Source: Sycobia sp. Sy_11 (lineage: Eukaryota > Arthropoda > Insecta > Hymenoptera > Epichrysomallidae). From it: a stretch of 64,000 bases of DNA. The notes under the pieces are model-generated. The model did not search any database. It worked only from the letters and a program-made list of their open reading frames with translations, and was not told the DNA's origin. A program made the translations under genes and the position numbers. Below, piece by piece: positions 21,836 through 33,039 of this stretch. Each line of letters opens with the position of its first letter. Within the stretch, counting starts at the first letter, position 1. The stretch is from the NCBI GenBank assembly GCA_018907035.1, contig JACCIC010000214.1, positions 472,001 through 536,000 of the forward strand. Reading direction: 5' to 3'.

Positions 21836-22388
21836 TTATTTTTCAGCATCCTTTATAAATATGCATGTTTAAATTTCAAGTCAATATCCTACTAAATATA
21901 TGATTAATATTTACAAACGCTTATCCCTACATTCATTTTAAAAATTGGGTCGACTTCTATAGTAACTAACCTCTAATTTTTTTCACTTACGGGTAAAAGA
22001 GGAGCCACCTTGTGGCTAATTAGGATAGGCAGATAAACGTGTAAAGAGTCCTGCATGCCTTGTCCTCGTTTTCCGTCGTGTCTACGCTCACATTACAACA
22101 ACATATCTTCGCTCTTATTTGTAGTGACGTATATTCTTCGAATCTCTACGCAGTGTTACGTGCGCATTATGCTATCTTACAACGCATTCATACCAAATGT
22201 ATCGAAATTTGCGGGGCATTATCGTTAGAATTACAAAATTTCCTAGTAATATTTTGTATTAATATATATGCATAAATACAAGTCACAAATTTTTACTAAA
22301 ACTTTTTGCAGTTTCGTTTTCTTTTTCAAGTAAAATTTGTTTACTAAACACATCTGACCGCATATGCAATCACTGTAAAGGTCCGTCC
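21836..22388. other. Unassigned AT-leaning sequence
   Basis: A second, weaker CAAGTCAATATCC-type phrase near 21878-21888 may belong to the same relic. A 6-bp inverted repeat (AGCCAC/GTGGCT) lies near 22003-22017. No gene. Confidence 0.4.
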
Positions 22389-22429
22389 GCACACACGCAC
22401 GCACACACGCACGCACGCACGCACACACC
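22389..22429 (+). repeat. (CA/GCAC)n repeat
   Basis: About 40 bp of CA dinucleotides with regularly spaced G, that is GCAC units mixed with CA. Confidence 0.85.
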
Positions 22430-24047
22430 AAAATTTACAGATACAAGACGCAATGGGACGCGGCCACTATAATACACTCGATCCGCCTGTTATGTATTAC
22501 CGACTCGCGCCGAATAGAAGGATCGTAAAAGAAAGTACGTAAACTGGGCGCGCGTGTGGCAGACGACCTGACTACGACCGCGCTACTAGTCCATAAAGTA
22601 CGCCCGATAGATTGATAAATAAGCATTTGAGAGAAAAAAAAATAGCATAATTTCAATCAATTGTATAGAATGGATAAGAATAATTGCTACATTTCTAAAG
22701 AGATCGAGGGAGGCAAGGGTGATCGGCCTCATTCGCTTCGTGCAAGTTCGCTAACGACATACAGTAATTTGAACAATACTCTAAATAAAAGCCGCGGAAT
22801 ATTGCATTGGCTTGCATAGGTAATTGCATCCTTAACTGACTACACCGGTATCGAATAATTTCAAAGAATGTCACGAGATTACTATTAATTTAACTGAAAA
22901 ATTTTACAGGAACGGGCCAACCATCTTCAAAAGTTACATATACTTTCGAATAATTATTTCAATAATTATAACGGTTTTACTGAAAACATGCAAACGGTAA
23001 AGCAGCGATTACAATTGATAATGTAATACGTCACCAGTAATGTAAACGCGTTACTGATTTTTTTTTAAATGGTTCCAATAACAACAATAACTCCAACAAA
23101 AGCAGCAGCAACAGTCACGAGAATAATAGCGTAGATAATCTTGTTAAAATCACTCTGTTCAAGCGATCATTGTTGAATCCACCTTTTTGGCTCCATTTTC
23201 GTTTATCTTAGGCTGATAATTTATGCGATCTTGAGCGCGGGTATAAGAGAATAACGATGCCGTCTACTGACGTCAAAGCTCGCGAGCACGAGCGTTGTAC
23301 GAGCTCTGGTCGCGCACGCATTTTGCTTTTCCTTCTTTCCTTGAACACGATGGAACGGCAATTGGCTTTATACCGCGAGAGACTCGCGCGCTTAAAATAA
23401 TTTCAGTCTTTGCTTGTTTGTTTATTCTCTTCCCATAAGCGTTTTATCTGGTGGAAGGAAAACCGATCGCACACGACCGCGCACGCGGCCAAGGGTAGAT
23501 CGAATAGGTGCAAAGTTGGCACGTCACGAAATTGTCTCGCCGCAAACAATTGAAACTTTAACGCTTCGAGCACATCGATCAACCGTTGTTCTTCAAACAA
23601 ACATGAAAATTAAGAGACGAAGAATAATATTTGGCCATTAATGGAGCCTTCCGAGTTATTTTCTCCAGTGAAAGGTGCCGTGCTCTACAAAATTACGACA
23701 CGGGTATCGGATTTGAACCATGTCCCACGTGCACCACCACCCACTCCGGAACCGATGTTCTTAATCGGCACCTTACTGAGTTTGGCCATCGAATTTCATG
23801 ATTATTGGAAATTTCACGTATTTAAATAAGATGTCACGTTGGTCAGTCGATTATTTTTTCGTATCACATCGATAATATTATTTAATTCATAATAATTATT
23901 ATAATTAAAAAGCAATTATTTATTTGAAACAAAGAAAAAAGTACTTCTTCTATTTTCTTAGTATTTAAAAAATATTTTCTCAAAAAGAAAAAAAAATCAA
24001 AATTTTAATCGAAGGCTTGCGAGCTCAACGAGTCTTGAAAAGACATA

Positions 24048-24054
<7 letters not shown>
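22430..24054. other. Unassigned mid/AT sequence
   Basis: Unique sequence. A TATAAG and CRE-like promoter-type patch lies at 23240-23275. A 62-codon plus frame at 23641-23829 (beginning MEPSELFSPVKGAVLYK) has moderately coding-like composition but no splice framing or family motif. Confidence 0.35.
23240..23275 (+). promoter_or_regulatory. TATA-like site and CRE palindrome
   Basis: GTATAAGA at about 23241 is followed by a perfect TGACGTCA (23268-23275), the consensus cAMP-response element bound by CREB/ATF bZIP dimers. The next 130 bp are CpG-rich. Individual 8-mers occur by chance, so function is only a possibility. Confidence 0.2.

Positions 24055-24091
<37 letters not shown>
24055..24091 (+). 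repeat. (CT)n microsatellite
   Basis: Perfect CT run of 37 bp. Confidence 0.95.
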
Positions 24092-24094
<3 letters not shown>

Positions 24095-24184
24095 CGTGCG
24101 TATTACGGTAGCGGGTGAACTCGTCAATCTGGTAACTTTCTTTCATTAAAAAATTTCAATTTCGCCCTTTATATTTGTCACCAG

Positions 24185-24357
24185 GTGTCTGCTTATATTT
24201 TACACCTCGCGAATGCCTCAAAACAGCTTGCAAACTTAATGTTTGTAGGAATGTGAAAGAAGATTGTTGCGTTATTAAATTGCGTTTGCGTTTAAACAAG
24301 TCATCGTTGAACGAGAATAATACAATTCACTATGTTAACAACTGTGCATATAAATAA
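24185..24357 (+). CDS. Candidate terminal exon, Cys-rich (unidentified)
   Basis: A pyrimidine-rich tract ends in CACCAG at 24184. The frame that follows (phase 1) reads to a TAA at 24355-24357 and has six Cys in its first 29 residues, spaced C-x7-C-x4-C-x4-C-x6-CC, with a seventh near the end. The first residues are GVCLYFTPRECLKTAC. Clustered Cys in an AT-rich region is unusual for random sequence and would suit a small secreted domain. I do not recognise the family and no upstream exon is proven. Its phase matches the end of the candidate at 4072-4159. Confidence 0.22.
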
Positions 24358-25819
24358 ATTATCGATTATCTAATACGTATCAAATTCATCAATACATAGA
24401 ATCTTGAAAGTAACAATGGAAAAAGATAATAACCCTGAAAATTTCCATAAGACAGGTATAATAATTAACGTTTGCTTTTTAAATTTAAAAAATCCACTTT
24501 TCGAGTAAAAAAAATATTTTTTTGGAAACGAGAAAATACTTTCTGAAATCAATAAAATTTTCGTGTAATTAACAAAAAAATGTTTGTTCCAAGTAAAAAC
24601 ATATTTCGTATTGCGAAGTAAATAATTATCGAATATTACCATATATTTTTTTATTAAAAAAGCACGTGATTTTTACTCAATTTAAAAATCTAATTTTTTT
24701 AACGAATACGATTCCGTGATTTTATAGTATATATAATACATGTGCGGTAAGTATAAGAAGACAAAACGTAGCGCACGAAAAACCAAGGGGCATGTACTAT
24801 ATTGCCAATTTGAGCCGATCGCAACTCTTACGCGGCAAGCCTACTAATCTATATTTCTTACCAAGGCTTCTAGAAAATTCATGGCACGTTTGCGCAATGA
24901 AAGCATTTTTAAAAAATTCATTCATAATTTTTCATAAAAATAATTTTAATGAATGCGTTAATTTCCAGATCATTTGACGAATTGGCTTGGAGCATCGGAG
25001 CAACGTTAGAACGCGTAAATAAAGCGCACGTATAACTAAAATTCAGGAAATAATTTTGATAATGGCTCGATGAATCTACAAGACATCTCCATTTTAGCGT
25101 AAAAACAGCGACCTGACAACGCCTCGATACCTATGCGAGTTTCAGCAGCTGCCGCGTAAAAATCACGCAGATGTTCAATATTTCCAGCCTGTACTAAAAT
25201 ACTTTTAACTCCCTGTGTACTGGGGGATTATGCATATTCGCCAGCTGGACAAAGTGCTATAACACTTATATTATAAAAATAATAACCTAAAAATATTATA
25301 ATATAAATAGGCATAAATTATAAATTTGAATTCGGTTTATCGTCAAATACTTAATAATTATACAACTGTGAAATATATGCTCGTTTCAGTTTATGAATTG
25401 TCGATAATTGTTTAATATATTAAAACAATGAGTTTTTACGGCGAGGCTCCTTACATTTTTTATTTACAATTACATTTACTATTTATATACTCCTCCTACT
25501 TTTACTTGAACGATTCAATTCAATTTAGCAAATTTTCTCTTCACACACATAATAGCTTTCGTTGTCAAAATATTATGCCCCGAGTGGGACGCACGAGCAC
25601 TATTGCTTTCTCGTTTAGCGCTTTCGACGACGTGTCACAAGTTAAGATGGAGGATTAATGCACGCGTCAAAAGTGACCATTTTCTATTTCTCGATTAAGC
25701 AAGTAATGCGGACAGTTCAATTCGGGTAAAATAACGATTTCTCATAGTTTTTACAAACCATCGATATCGACCTTTTTTACCGTGCTCTTCATACACACGT
25801 ATCTCTCGGTACTTTTCAG
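24358..25819. other. AT-rich gene-free stretch
   Basis: Mostly AT-rich. A GCG|GTAAGTATAAG donor-like site occurs at about 24747 without an identifiable exon. A GC-richer unique patch at 25090-25250 shows no frame or motif. Confidence 0.5.
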
Positions 25820-25924
25820 TCTTGGTAGCGTACCGAGTGTCACGGAGAGCCGGAAATTTGCGCGTCGATAAAACCTTACCGAAATCTAGCGGACGACGTT
25901 ATGGGCCAGAGGCTGATTTATTTC
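25820..25924 (+). CDS. Candidate internal coding exon (unidentified)
   Basis: The segment is bounded by an acceptor-like CTCGGTACTTTTCAG (ending 25819) and a donor TTTC|GTAAGT at 25925. The 105 nt between are open in the frame starting at 25822: 34 codons opening LVAYRVSRRAGNLRVDK and closing GRRYGPEADLF, with one base left over (phase 1 in, phase 1 out). Basic and soluble, no motif recognised. It is one of the few places in the window where both splice signals and an open frame coincide. A 64-codon frame at 25901-26095 overlaps it and continues past the donor, so a single-exon reading is an alternative. Confidence 0.3.
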
Positions 25925-26853
25925 GTAAGTTTATATGGAACACTCGGCAAGTGGTCCGGACAGCAATTCTGTCTCGCTCTCAGCTCGGCGAAGCGTCTCC
26001 GCGTCTCTGCCGTCGGATCCGACCGGATCGAAAAATCGCACCTTTTACTACGGTTCCCGATCGACATTGGAAATAATATCACGCGCGCGCGTTAATTAAT
26101 CAACGGACGTACATCTATTCTGGAAAATATCGAGTTCTCGCTGCGCGAATCGGAAGGGAGGCGAGATGAAAACTTGCTGTACCCTTTGGTTAAATGAAGT
26201 CGGGAAAAATAGTCGACACTTTCCGTTTCGCGCCGCGAGAAAAACTGCGTTAAATCCAAGATAACGTTGACTCTTAAAGCATCCCATCGTGCTCCCCTCA
26301 ATTTTCCATCGATCCCGTTCCACGGTTACTACGGTCTCGTTTTCGTTAACACCTCGATACACGCATCCTTGACGGTCATTACAAAATGTACTCCTTCTTC
26401 CCTCCTGCCCATCCCCCGGGCACGCATGTCGGCCACCCCCCCCCCTGGCGGTAATAACCCGTCCTCGCGCGCCTCCTCGTCCCGTGCGCTAATTATAGGC
26501 CGGCGCCCGCGACTCGACGCGCGCGCCTCGCGGCCAGATCCGTATTAATGCGCACTTTTGACGCGCGGCCCGCCCCCTCCTCGACGTATCATTGAAATTT
26601 TCGCCCGTACACCAGTGCCGCGTCTACATACACATCGGTGTAGGGACGCTGGGCGACGGTGGGCAAGAAATTTTCTCGACGCCCCCCCCCCTCGCCTGTC
26701 CCGGGGAGAGAGAAGATTACGAACGCTCGGCTCTCTTCTCCCCCCCCACTGTATTTCGTCATGTAATTGGGCCTCCCCCGCGCGCCGGTTGCGATACGGC
26801 GCACAGTTTCTCTCGGCGCAGATGCAATTCAATTTGACGGTTGCACGCTCGTT
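25925..26853. other. GC-rich block without a supported gene
   Basis: CpG-rich with several C runs (26436-26446, 26682-26691, 26740-26746) and overlapping opposed open frames, including 26558-26989 plus and 26545-26832 minus. The frames owe their length to composition. Confidence 0.5.
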
Positions 26854-26877
26854 CTGCTGCTGCTGCTGCTGCTGCTG
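26854..26877 (+). repeat. (CTG)8 trinucleotide repeat
   Basis: Eight perfect CTG units, one of two CTG tracts in the window (the other is at 50781). Confidence 0.9.
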
Positions 26878-26989
26878 TGCTTACGTTTTTTTTTTTGTCG
26901 TGTCTTTCTCTTCGTCTTTAGTAATAGATATCTACGTGTATTCTGTTGTACAATGGCAAAATGACGAATCAGCTATGTTGTATCATTGA

Positions 26990-27675
26990 TGCTACAATTT
27001 ATGTTAGTTTTTTTATGAGTATCGATTTCCCTTTCTCAATTGTCTTGCGAATAGATTAATTGAGATTTTTTTGGACATGTGCAGGCTTAAGAAGCCAATA
27101 GCGCTCGGTAAAGCGCATCTCATATTTATGAAAATTTACACAACATTGTCGTTGATTACTCATACTCGTGACTATTGTGGTAATAATTTTTTTTTTTGGA
27201 ATATTCTGAATTTGTTTTCATACCGATATTTTTAGGTCATTTAATTTTTAAATTTTATTTGGATATTATAACTACGCCTGTTTTCGGTAAACATATCTAT
27301 TCTATTCTCTCTCTCTCATTATTTTCGTTATTATGGTAAGATATTTGAATTGTAATTATACTAGGTAGAACAAAATATATAATTTTCCAGAAAATTTATT
27401 TTCTCAAATCAAAATAAATTTTACTAATCTTCAATGACTATATTAATCTTGAATCCTCCAAAGTTTTTCCGGATTTTTTCTTCAACATTATTTTTGTATA
27501 TTATTATAATTGATCACACAGGCCTAAACGCCAAAAATACATATAAGAGCGCACGCACAACGAAGACTTTCAGACAGACGATCTATTATATTGCTAGAAA
27601 TAATAGATATCAAAAAACCAGGCAAAGGAGAAAGGCGTTTAGTATTCTAATCACGTACAGCGAGAGCAGGAGTGT
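26990..27675. other. AT-rich gene-free stretch
   Basis: AT-rich unique sequence. No supported feature. Confidence 0.6.
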
Positions 27676-27680
27676 ATGTA

Positions 27681-27738
<58 letters not shown>
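27676..27738 (+). repeat. (TA)n microsatellite with TATG edge
   Basis: TATG units leading into a 52-bp perfect TA run. Confidence 0.95.
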
Positions 27739-27740
<2 letters not shown>

Positions 27741-27789
27741 AAAGCGAGCAATAACCCCACTGAGCAGAAACCGGCGATGTATGTACAGG

Positions 27790-27835
27790 TATGTATGTAT
27801 GTATGTATGTATATATGTATGTATGTATGTGTGTT

Positions 27836-27882
<47 letters not shown>
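27790..27882 (+). repeat. Compound (ATGT)n(TA)n microsatellite
   Basis: About ten ATGT-type units followed by a perfect TA run of 45 bp. Confidence 0.95.
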
Positions 27883-27884
<2 letters not shown>

Positions 27885-27920
27885 CTATGTGAATCATACC
27901 TTCATGTAAAAGAGGAAGGT

Positions 27921-27921
<1 letters not shown>

Positions 27922-27956
<35 letters not shown>
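27922..27956 (+). repeat. (GA)n microsatellite
   Basis: Perfect GA run of 35 bp, 40 bp after the TA block. A donor-like GGG|GTAAGTAC follows at about 27967. Confidence 0.95.
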
Positions 27957-27960
<4 letters not shown>

Positions 27961-28344
27961 GTACGGGGTAAGTACGAAGGCGCGGGCGGCAATTCGCCCC
28001 GTGCGAATCGAATCAGGGAACGAGGAATGAATATAATGAGGATGGAAAACGAGTCGATGACGGTAATCGCGCGCGACATTATACGCGGATCGCGATTGAT
28101 TGATCCTGGCCGCTCGGCGGAGGAGGAAAGGAGCCGCGCCCGAGAGAGAGGGAGAGAGAGAGGCTTTCATATTGCAGAGCGTCACTACGGTCCCGTTGAC
28201 AAATGGCTGTGCTGCTACCCCTCCCCGCCCCCCAACCATCACTTTCCTCGCCCTCGGCTCCGTCACTCTTGACGACAGAAGGTGTATTCCTAATGGCGTT
28301 TACACCGCCGACTTGCCGCAAGTATATAGCCTCGAATTTTCGAT
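27957..28344. other. GC-rich block without a supported gene
   Basis: Opposed open frames without motifs. A short GA patch lies at 28142-28162. Confidence 0.5.
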
Positions 28345-28364
28345 AAAAAAAAAAAAAAAAAAAA
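28345..28364 (+). repeat. Poly(A) run
   Basis: About 20 A residues. Confidence 0.85.
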
Positions 28365-28434
28365 TTAAGTGCCTGATACGTTTTTAGGTTATTTTGGTGC
28401 GCAATATTGTAATACCAGATAAAAAAAGAATGGT

Positions 28435-28474
28435 AATAAATAATAATATATAATAATATAATAATAATAATAAT
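28435..28474 (+). repeat. (TAA)n repeat, imperfect
   Basis: TAATAA units interspersed with TATAA over about 40 bp. Confidence 0.8.
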
Positions 28475-28536
28475 TACGAATATTCAGATAGCGATGTGTA
28501 TAGGTCGGAATTTTCACTTTGGTCACTTCAACATCA

Positions 28537-28673
28537 CTATATATATATATATATAATATATATATCTATATATACACAAATACATAAACACACACACCAC
28601 ACGCGCACACACAACACCACACACGCACACACACACACAAACCAACACAACACACACACCACACACACACACA
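28537..28673 (+). repeat. Compound (TA)n and (CA)n microsatellite
   Basis: A TA block passes into about 100 bp of CA/ACC-rich repeat with scattered G and A interruptions. Confidence 0.9.
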
Positions 28674-29149
28674 GAATACATTTCACAAATCATACTTTGC
28701 GAAATGAAAGGGATAATATAGTTTTTTTTTTTCAATTAAAAGCGAGAAAATCTCTCAGAACAGCATGGCGGCAATGGCGCTCAAATCCTCCTCTCCCCTC
28801 CCCGGCCCCATTCCATGGCCCCGGCGCGTAAAGATCCACCGGGGAGGATGCGGAGGCAGCGCGTGCCTCCCGCTAACACGGGGCGCGAACGGGGCGGGGG
28901 GCGAGAAATACGCGCAATCAGCGAACCGAGTATTCAACTGTGCATAATGCGAGACAACTTCGCGCGAGATGCTTTCGGTGGAGTATTTAAGCTCGGTTTG
29001 TAAAAGAAGAGGCGAGCGCTTTCCCAAAGCTCAAAGGCAGATCATATATATACACTATATATACAAGGTACATTGTGAACAAGTTCAGCGTTGCGTCCCA
29101 ACTTTCGCGTGCGCCGAGCAACCGCGGCCGTGGCGGCGGCAGGAGCGCG

Positions 29150-29152
<3 letters not shown>
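28674..29152. other. GC-rich block without a supported gene
   Basis: CpG-rich sequence. Frames at 28765-28947 plus (MAAMALKSSSPLPGPIP...) and 28755-29027 minus overlap, and neither has splice framing. Confidence 0.5.

Positions 29153-29191
<39 letters not shown>
29153..29191 (+). repeat. (TA)n microsatellite
   Basis: Perfect TA run of 39 bp, between CpG-rich flanks. Confidence 0.95.
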
Positions 29192-29194
<3 letters not shown>

Positions 29195-29557
29195 ATGTTG
29201 CTGTGTTCGCGCGCGCGAGCGCGCGAGGCGGCGGCGCGATGAACTCAATATTCCGAGCCAGTGTTTGCGCGCTGAATTCCCAACGAAAATTACGTTTGAT
29301 CAAAATTATATCTGCGAACGAAACTAAATTACTGTGCAGCGCAAGGCTGCATCTCATCCTCCGCCCCCCTATCCTCCCCCCTCAACCTCCGCGCCTCTTC
29401 CACACTCATTCTCTTGAGACGGAGCAGAAGACGCAGGAGATTTTGATATATGTTTATGGGAACCGAATCGACTCCCTCCGAAATTTAACGGTTTGTTTTA
29501 GGATAGAAGCCGTCCGAAATAGAATTTTATAAATCGTGCAGAATGAAGCGTGCGTTT

Positions 29558-29586
29558 TGTTTATTTATTTATTTATTTATTTATTT
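29558..29586 (+). repeat. (TTTA)n tetranucleotide repeat
   Basis: Seven TTTA units. Confidence 0.9.
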
Positions 29587-30389
29587 TGTTTTAATATAAA
29601 ATAATCTGTTAAAATCGTTTTATTTTAAGGTATTGTTTACAGGTAAATCGAAAAGGAAATACGTACACATATTGATTATGGCGGAAATATAACAATACAG
29701 CCCGTGTTCGTATAAATTAGCATTTGAAAACGAAAATGAAAAAGTTAGTTTTAAACATCCTTAAAAATTGTATGTAATTGTTGGCTATCTAGTAAGTGAA
29801 AAATTTTTTTCATTCCCTTAGATCTTTAAAATGACACTTTGTTTTTTAACCGCGTAATTGCGAATGACCCTGAAAGACAAATTTCAATATCGAGCCTCAT
29901 TAAAAATTTTGAGTTTAAAAATTACCAATAAGAATCGATCCAAATTGATAAATCCGATGGCATCTTCAGAATTTTACGATCGTACATGTCTCATGGCACT
30001 GGGATCAAGATGGATGATCGATAAAAGCTCGAATTATAAAAGTGTTAGGAAAAACAGCACGAGAAATACATACAGTAATTCGTACGTGAATTGATTTTCT
30101 CCCAAAGTTTTTAAATAAAAATCATTATTTTCGCATTACTCACTGCAACGTCATTATTTACCTGCTCAATTTCGCGGCGCGCTATTCAATCCTCTCTATT
30201 TCAACGCATGCGTTGAATTACGGGCTTTTACGATTTATATATTACGAAAGAATGGAAGCGCCCGCGCGCTATCTATAGGCTGGGATATTGCTAATTTTAG
30301 ATTCGCGCAGATGTAATTGTTACAATATACGTAAGTAATCGACGACGTAAATTCCGCGCGGTAAACGCAATTGTGGAAAGGGTAATTAG

Positions 30390-30390
<1 letters not shown>
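29587..30390. other. AT-leaning gene-free stretch
   Basis: Unique sequence. The only notable item is a weak acceptor-donor junction at 29642/29643 (TTTACAG|GTAAAT) on the plus strand. Confidence 0.5.

Positions 30391-30438
<48 letters not shown>
30391..30438 (+). repeat. Compound (TG)n(TA)n microsatellite
   Basis: Short TG run continuing as a 40-bp TA run. Confidence 0.95.
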
Positions 30439-30441
<3 letters not shown>

Positions 30442-30947
30442 GCCGTTAAACCAAAAAGGACTGCTGACATTGCACGCAGGCTCCTGTGACAAGATAAATA
30501 TTTACGATTTTGGACACGCCCCTGATATTTCGGCCAATGCGATTTGGCCAATTCATTCGTTAATCTGGATTCCCATTTGTATATTACATAATTCGGCATT
30601 GTTTTTACATTAAACTACGCGCGAAGAATTGATGAAATATTTTTACGCACGGAAACGTATTTCCTTTTGACTATATAAACGTCTACAATAACATTATCGC
30701 TGGATTACGTTCGAATGTCGAATCCAGAGGTGGTATAATTTTTTTTTTCTTTTTATTGCCAAATGAAGCGTCCGATGCGACGATGTTTATTCAATCCCCG
30801 ATATTTGCCAGATGCCTCTCACCCTCTCCCCCCTCTCTCACTCTCCCTCTGTCTTTCCATCCCACCCACGCTGCCCATACAATCGGCCATCTCGGCGGTC
30901 GCCTCGAGAGTGCGATTAGCCACGTGACACATTGCTCCGGGTGATCG
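30439..30947. other. Unassigned sequence
   Basis: Unique mid-GC sequence with a pyrimidine-rich strip at 30812-30860. No supported gene. Confidence 0.5.

Positions 30948-30976
<29 letters not shown>
30948..30976 (+). repeat. Poly(A) run
   Basis: 29 consecutive A residues, the longest homopolymer in the window. Confidence 0.95.
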
Positions 30977-30978
<2 letters not shown>

Positions 30979-31095
30979 TAGAAAAAAAAGATCCCCCGAG
31001 CTCTCGACTGTCCGCGCGCGCTTTTGCTGTCTTGTATTTTGCGACTCTCCATGCGCGCGACCGTATAGACGCCTCGTTTTGCGGTCGAACGAATT

Positions 31096-31130
31096 TGTGT
31101 GCGTGCGTGCGTGCGTGCGTGCGTGCGTGT
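31096..31130 (+). repeat. (GTGC)n tetranucleotide repeat
   Basis: About eight GTGC units, alternating purine-pyrimidine. Confidence 0.9.
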
Positions 31131-31279
31131 ATGTATATACACAAGGTCGTTAACGCACCGCCGTCCCGGCCGTTTTCGGAGATTTAATCGCGAAAGCTCG
31201 CGGCGCCCCGGGGCTCGATTAAAGTCTAGGCCGTATCCTCCGTAACGAATGCGCCAACTGGATTTCGCTCGGCGACTTT

Positions 31280-31300
31280 CGCAGAAATCGGATTTCTGCG
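31280..31300. repeat. Inverted repeat, 9-bp stem
   Basis: CGCAGAAAT, loop CGG, ATTTCTGCG: a perfect 9-bp stem with a 3-nt loop. Confidence 0.7.
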
Positions 31301-31318
31301 GGGACTCTCGCAACAACG

Positions 31319-31342
31319 AAAAAAAAAAAAAAAAAAAAAAAA
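31319..31342 (+). repeat. Poly(A) run
   Basis: 24 consecutive A residues. Confidence 0.95.
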
Positions 31343-32220
31343 GGACGTTCACGAGTGGACCGACCACGGGTCCCCGCGTTCGATCACGCGTATGATGTTT
31401 TAATTCCGCGAAACCGACGCGAGACGGGAGGACGTCGTATTCCGCTCCTTCTTATTTATTTATTTTTTGTTTTTTGCTTTAGCCGCGGAATATCGGGGCG
31501 GGGGGGGGAGGGAGGACGAAGACCGCGACGCGATAATATCCGGCGAGCAAAGACAAAATCACGGCGGAGCGGCGTATAGGAATAATAACTTTCGATAGGC
31601 TGCAAATTTTCGAAACGACGGGCACAGCGCCGTATAATAGAATCGGAGCGCCTGGCGCGGACTTGATAAATGACACCCGCAGCCCTCCGACGACTCGACG
31701 ATCGATGGCGTTTCTTCGTTTTTCTTTTTTTTTTTCTTTTTCGCTTTTCGATAAGCTCGCCTCGTTATTCCAGGGGGGGGGGCGCGGCGCCGCCCACGAC
31801 ACGCTCGTCCCTCTGGCGCGCCGAAATCACAGTTCGTACGGATTTCCGCGCGATTCCTGCGCGCGAGATTAAAGTTCCGAGCGTCGTTTGCAAATCGAAA
31901 ATTCGCAGGCTTCCTCGTGTAAATTTCGAATCGCTGAAATCGCATCTCGCCTCGGGGTCGTTCTGTCGCGTCAACATTTTTTCCCCATACTCTAGAATCA
32001 GTATATACGTAGAACACGATATTTGCCGATAATTCGGATTACTGTCTTTAAGGATTTGCACGAATGCAGAATGTCTCTCTCGCAACAACAACGAAAAAAC
32101 TACATAGGATAGGATATATGGGATAGGATACCGAAAGATGATTCCAGCCCTTTCAAACGCCACTTCAATGTCACATAATTTCGAATAGACGAGAAAATTG
32201 TTTAAAAATGTTTTTTTTTT
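31343..32220. other. GC-rich block without a supported gene
   Basis: CpG-rich, with G runs at 31498-31508 and 31771-31779 and long overlapping open frames on both strands (31559-32017 and 31765-32229 minus, 31670-32032 plus). No frame has motifs or splice framing. The minus frames end in Lys/Arg-rich repeat-encoded sequence. Confidence 0.5.
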
Positions 32221-32898
32221 TAAACGCAATTTTAAGAATCAAAATTTAAATTACTTAAAAATCTGTAGTACAAACGTAATTAATTAATTAACGAATGATC
32301 ACGATTCCATTACGCTAACTTTTATAAAAATAAAAAAATTTTATTTTGGTTAAAAATGGTTAAATTACCCACTAGTCGTATATCAATTATTAATTGCATC
32401 TTTTCCATCGAGAAATACTTTGTGTTATGTAGATGACGTTGATCATTAATGGTAATTAATCACCAGAAACTGTGCTTGCGCTAAGCGTACATATATCAAA
32501 TCCTTTTGGATCACCGCCTCGCGCTGTATTGATTTAAATTAAACTAGTCGACATCGACCGATAGATACATACGCACCAACACACATACATAATTTAAAGA
32601 AAGTTATTTTTTATTATACCTGGATTTATTGTAAATATTATTCTGTATTTATTGCGTTGTTGTTCTAGTTTTAAATTCGACCGTGATAGTTTAAGACCGA
32701 TTTGCTATGATTATTTCAAAGTATTGCTTCTGGCATTAAATCATAAACGACACAGGCAAAATTATCACGTTATCGTATATCGCGCTACTTTATTATTTTC
32801 CTGTTTTACAAATGATACATTATACGTGTTTGCAGAACTTCATTATAATCATTCGCATTTGCACTGCAGGCATGCAAATAAAAAATATATATCCAGCC
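32221..32898. other. AT-rich gene-free stretch
   Basis: AT-rich unique sequence. The frame at 32652-33038 runs into the GA repeat and has no motif. Confidence 0.5.

Positions 32899-32925
<27 letters not shown>
32899..32925 (+). repeat. (GA)n microsatellite
   Basis: GA run of about 27 bp, then GAAA units. Confidence 0.9.
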
Positions 32926-32932
<7 letters not shown>

Positions 32933-33039
32933 AGGGAGGGATACGTGCTTAATAGTCACATTGCACAAGCCCGAGGCAAGACGCGGGTTAATTCGGGCGC
33001 GCGCAATGATCCGCCGTCAACGCGGAATCTTGAATTAAT

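Noticed and set aside
23690..23790. GGTTCAAATCC B-box-like phrase on the minus strand
   Set aside because: The would-be T stem does not pair and there is no A-box or acceptor stem.
27790..27840. CRISPR-like or telomere-like array
   Set aside because: Simple tetranucleotide microsatellite with no spacer-repeat structure; no telomeric TTAGG repeats are present.
27610..28266. 218-codon minus frame
   Set aside because: Repeat-encoded IYIYIY and SLSLSL over three microsatellites.
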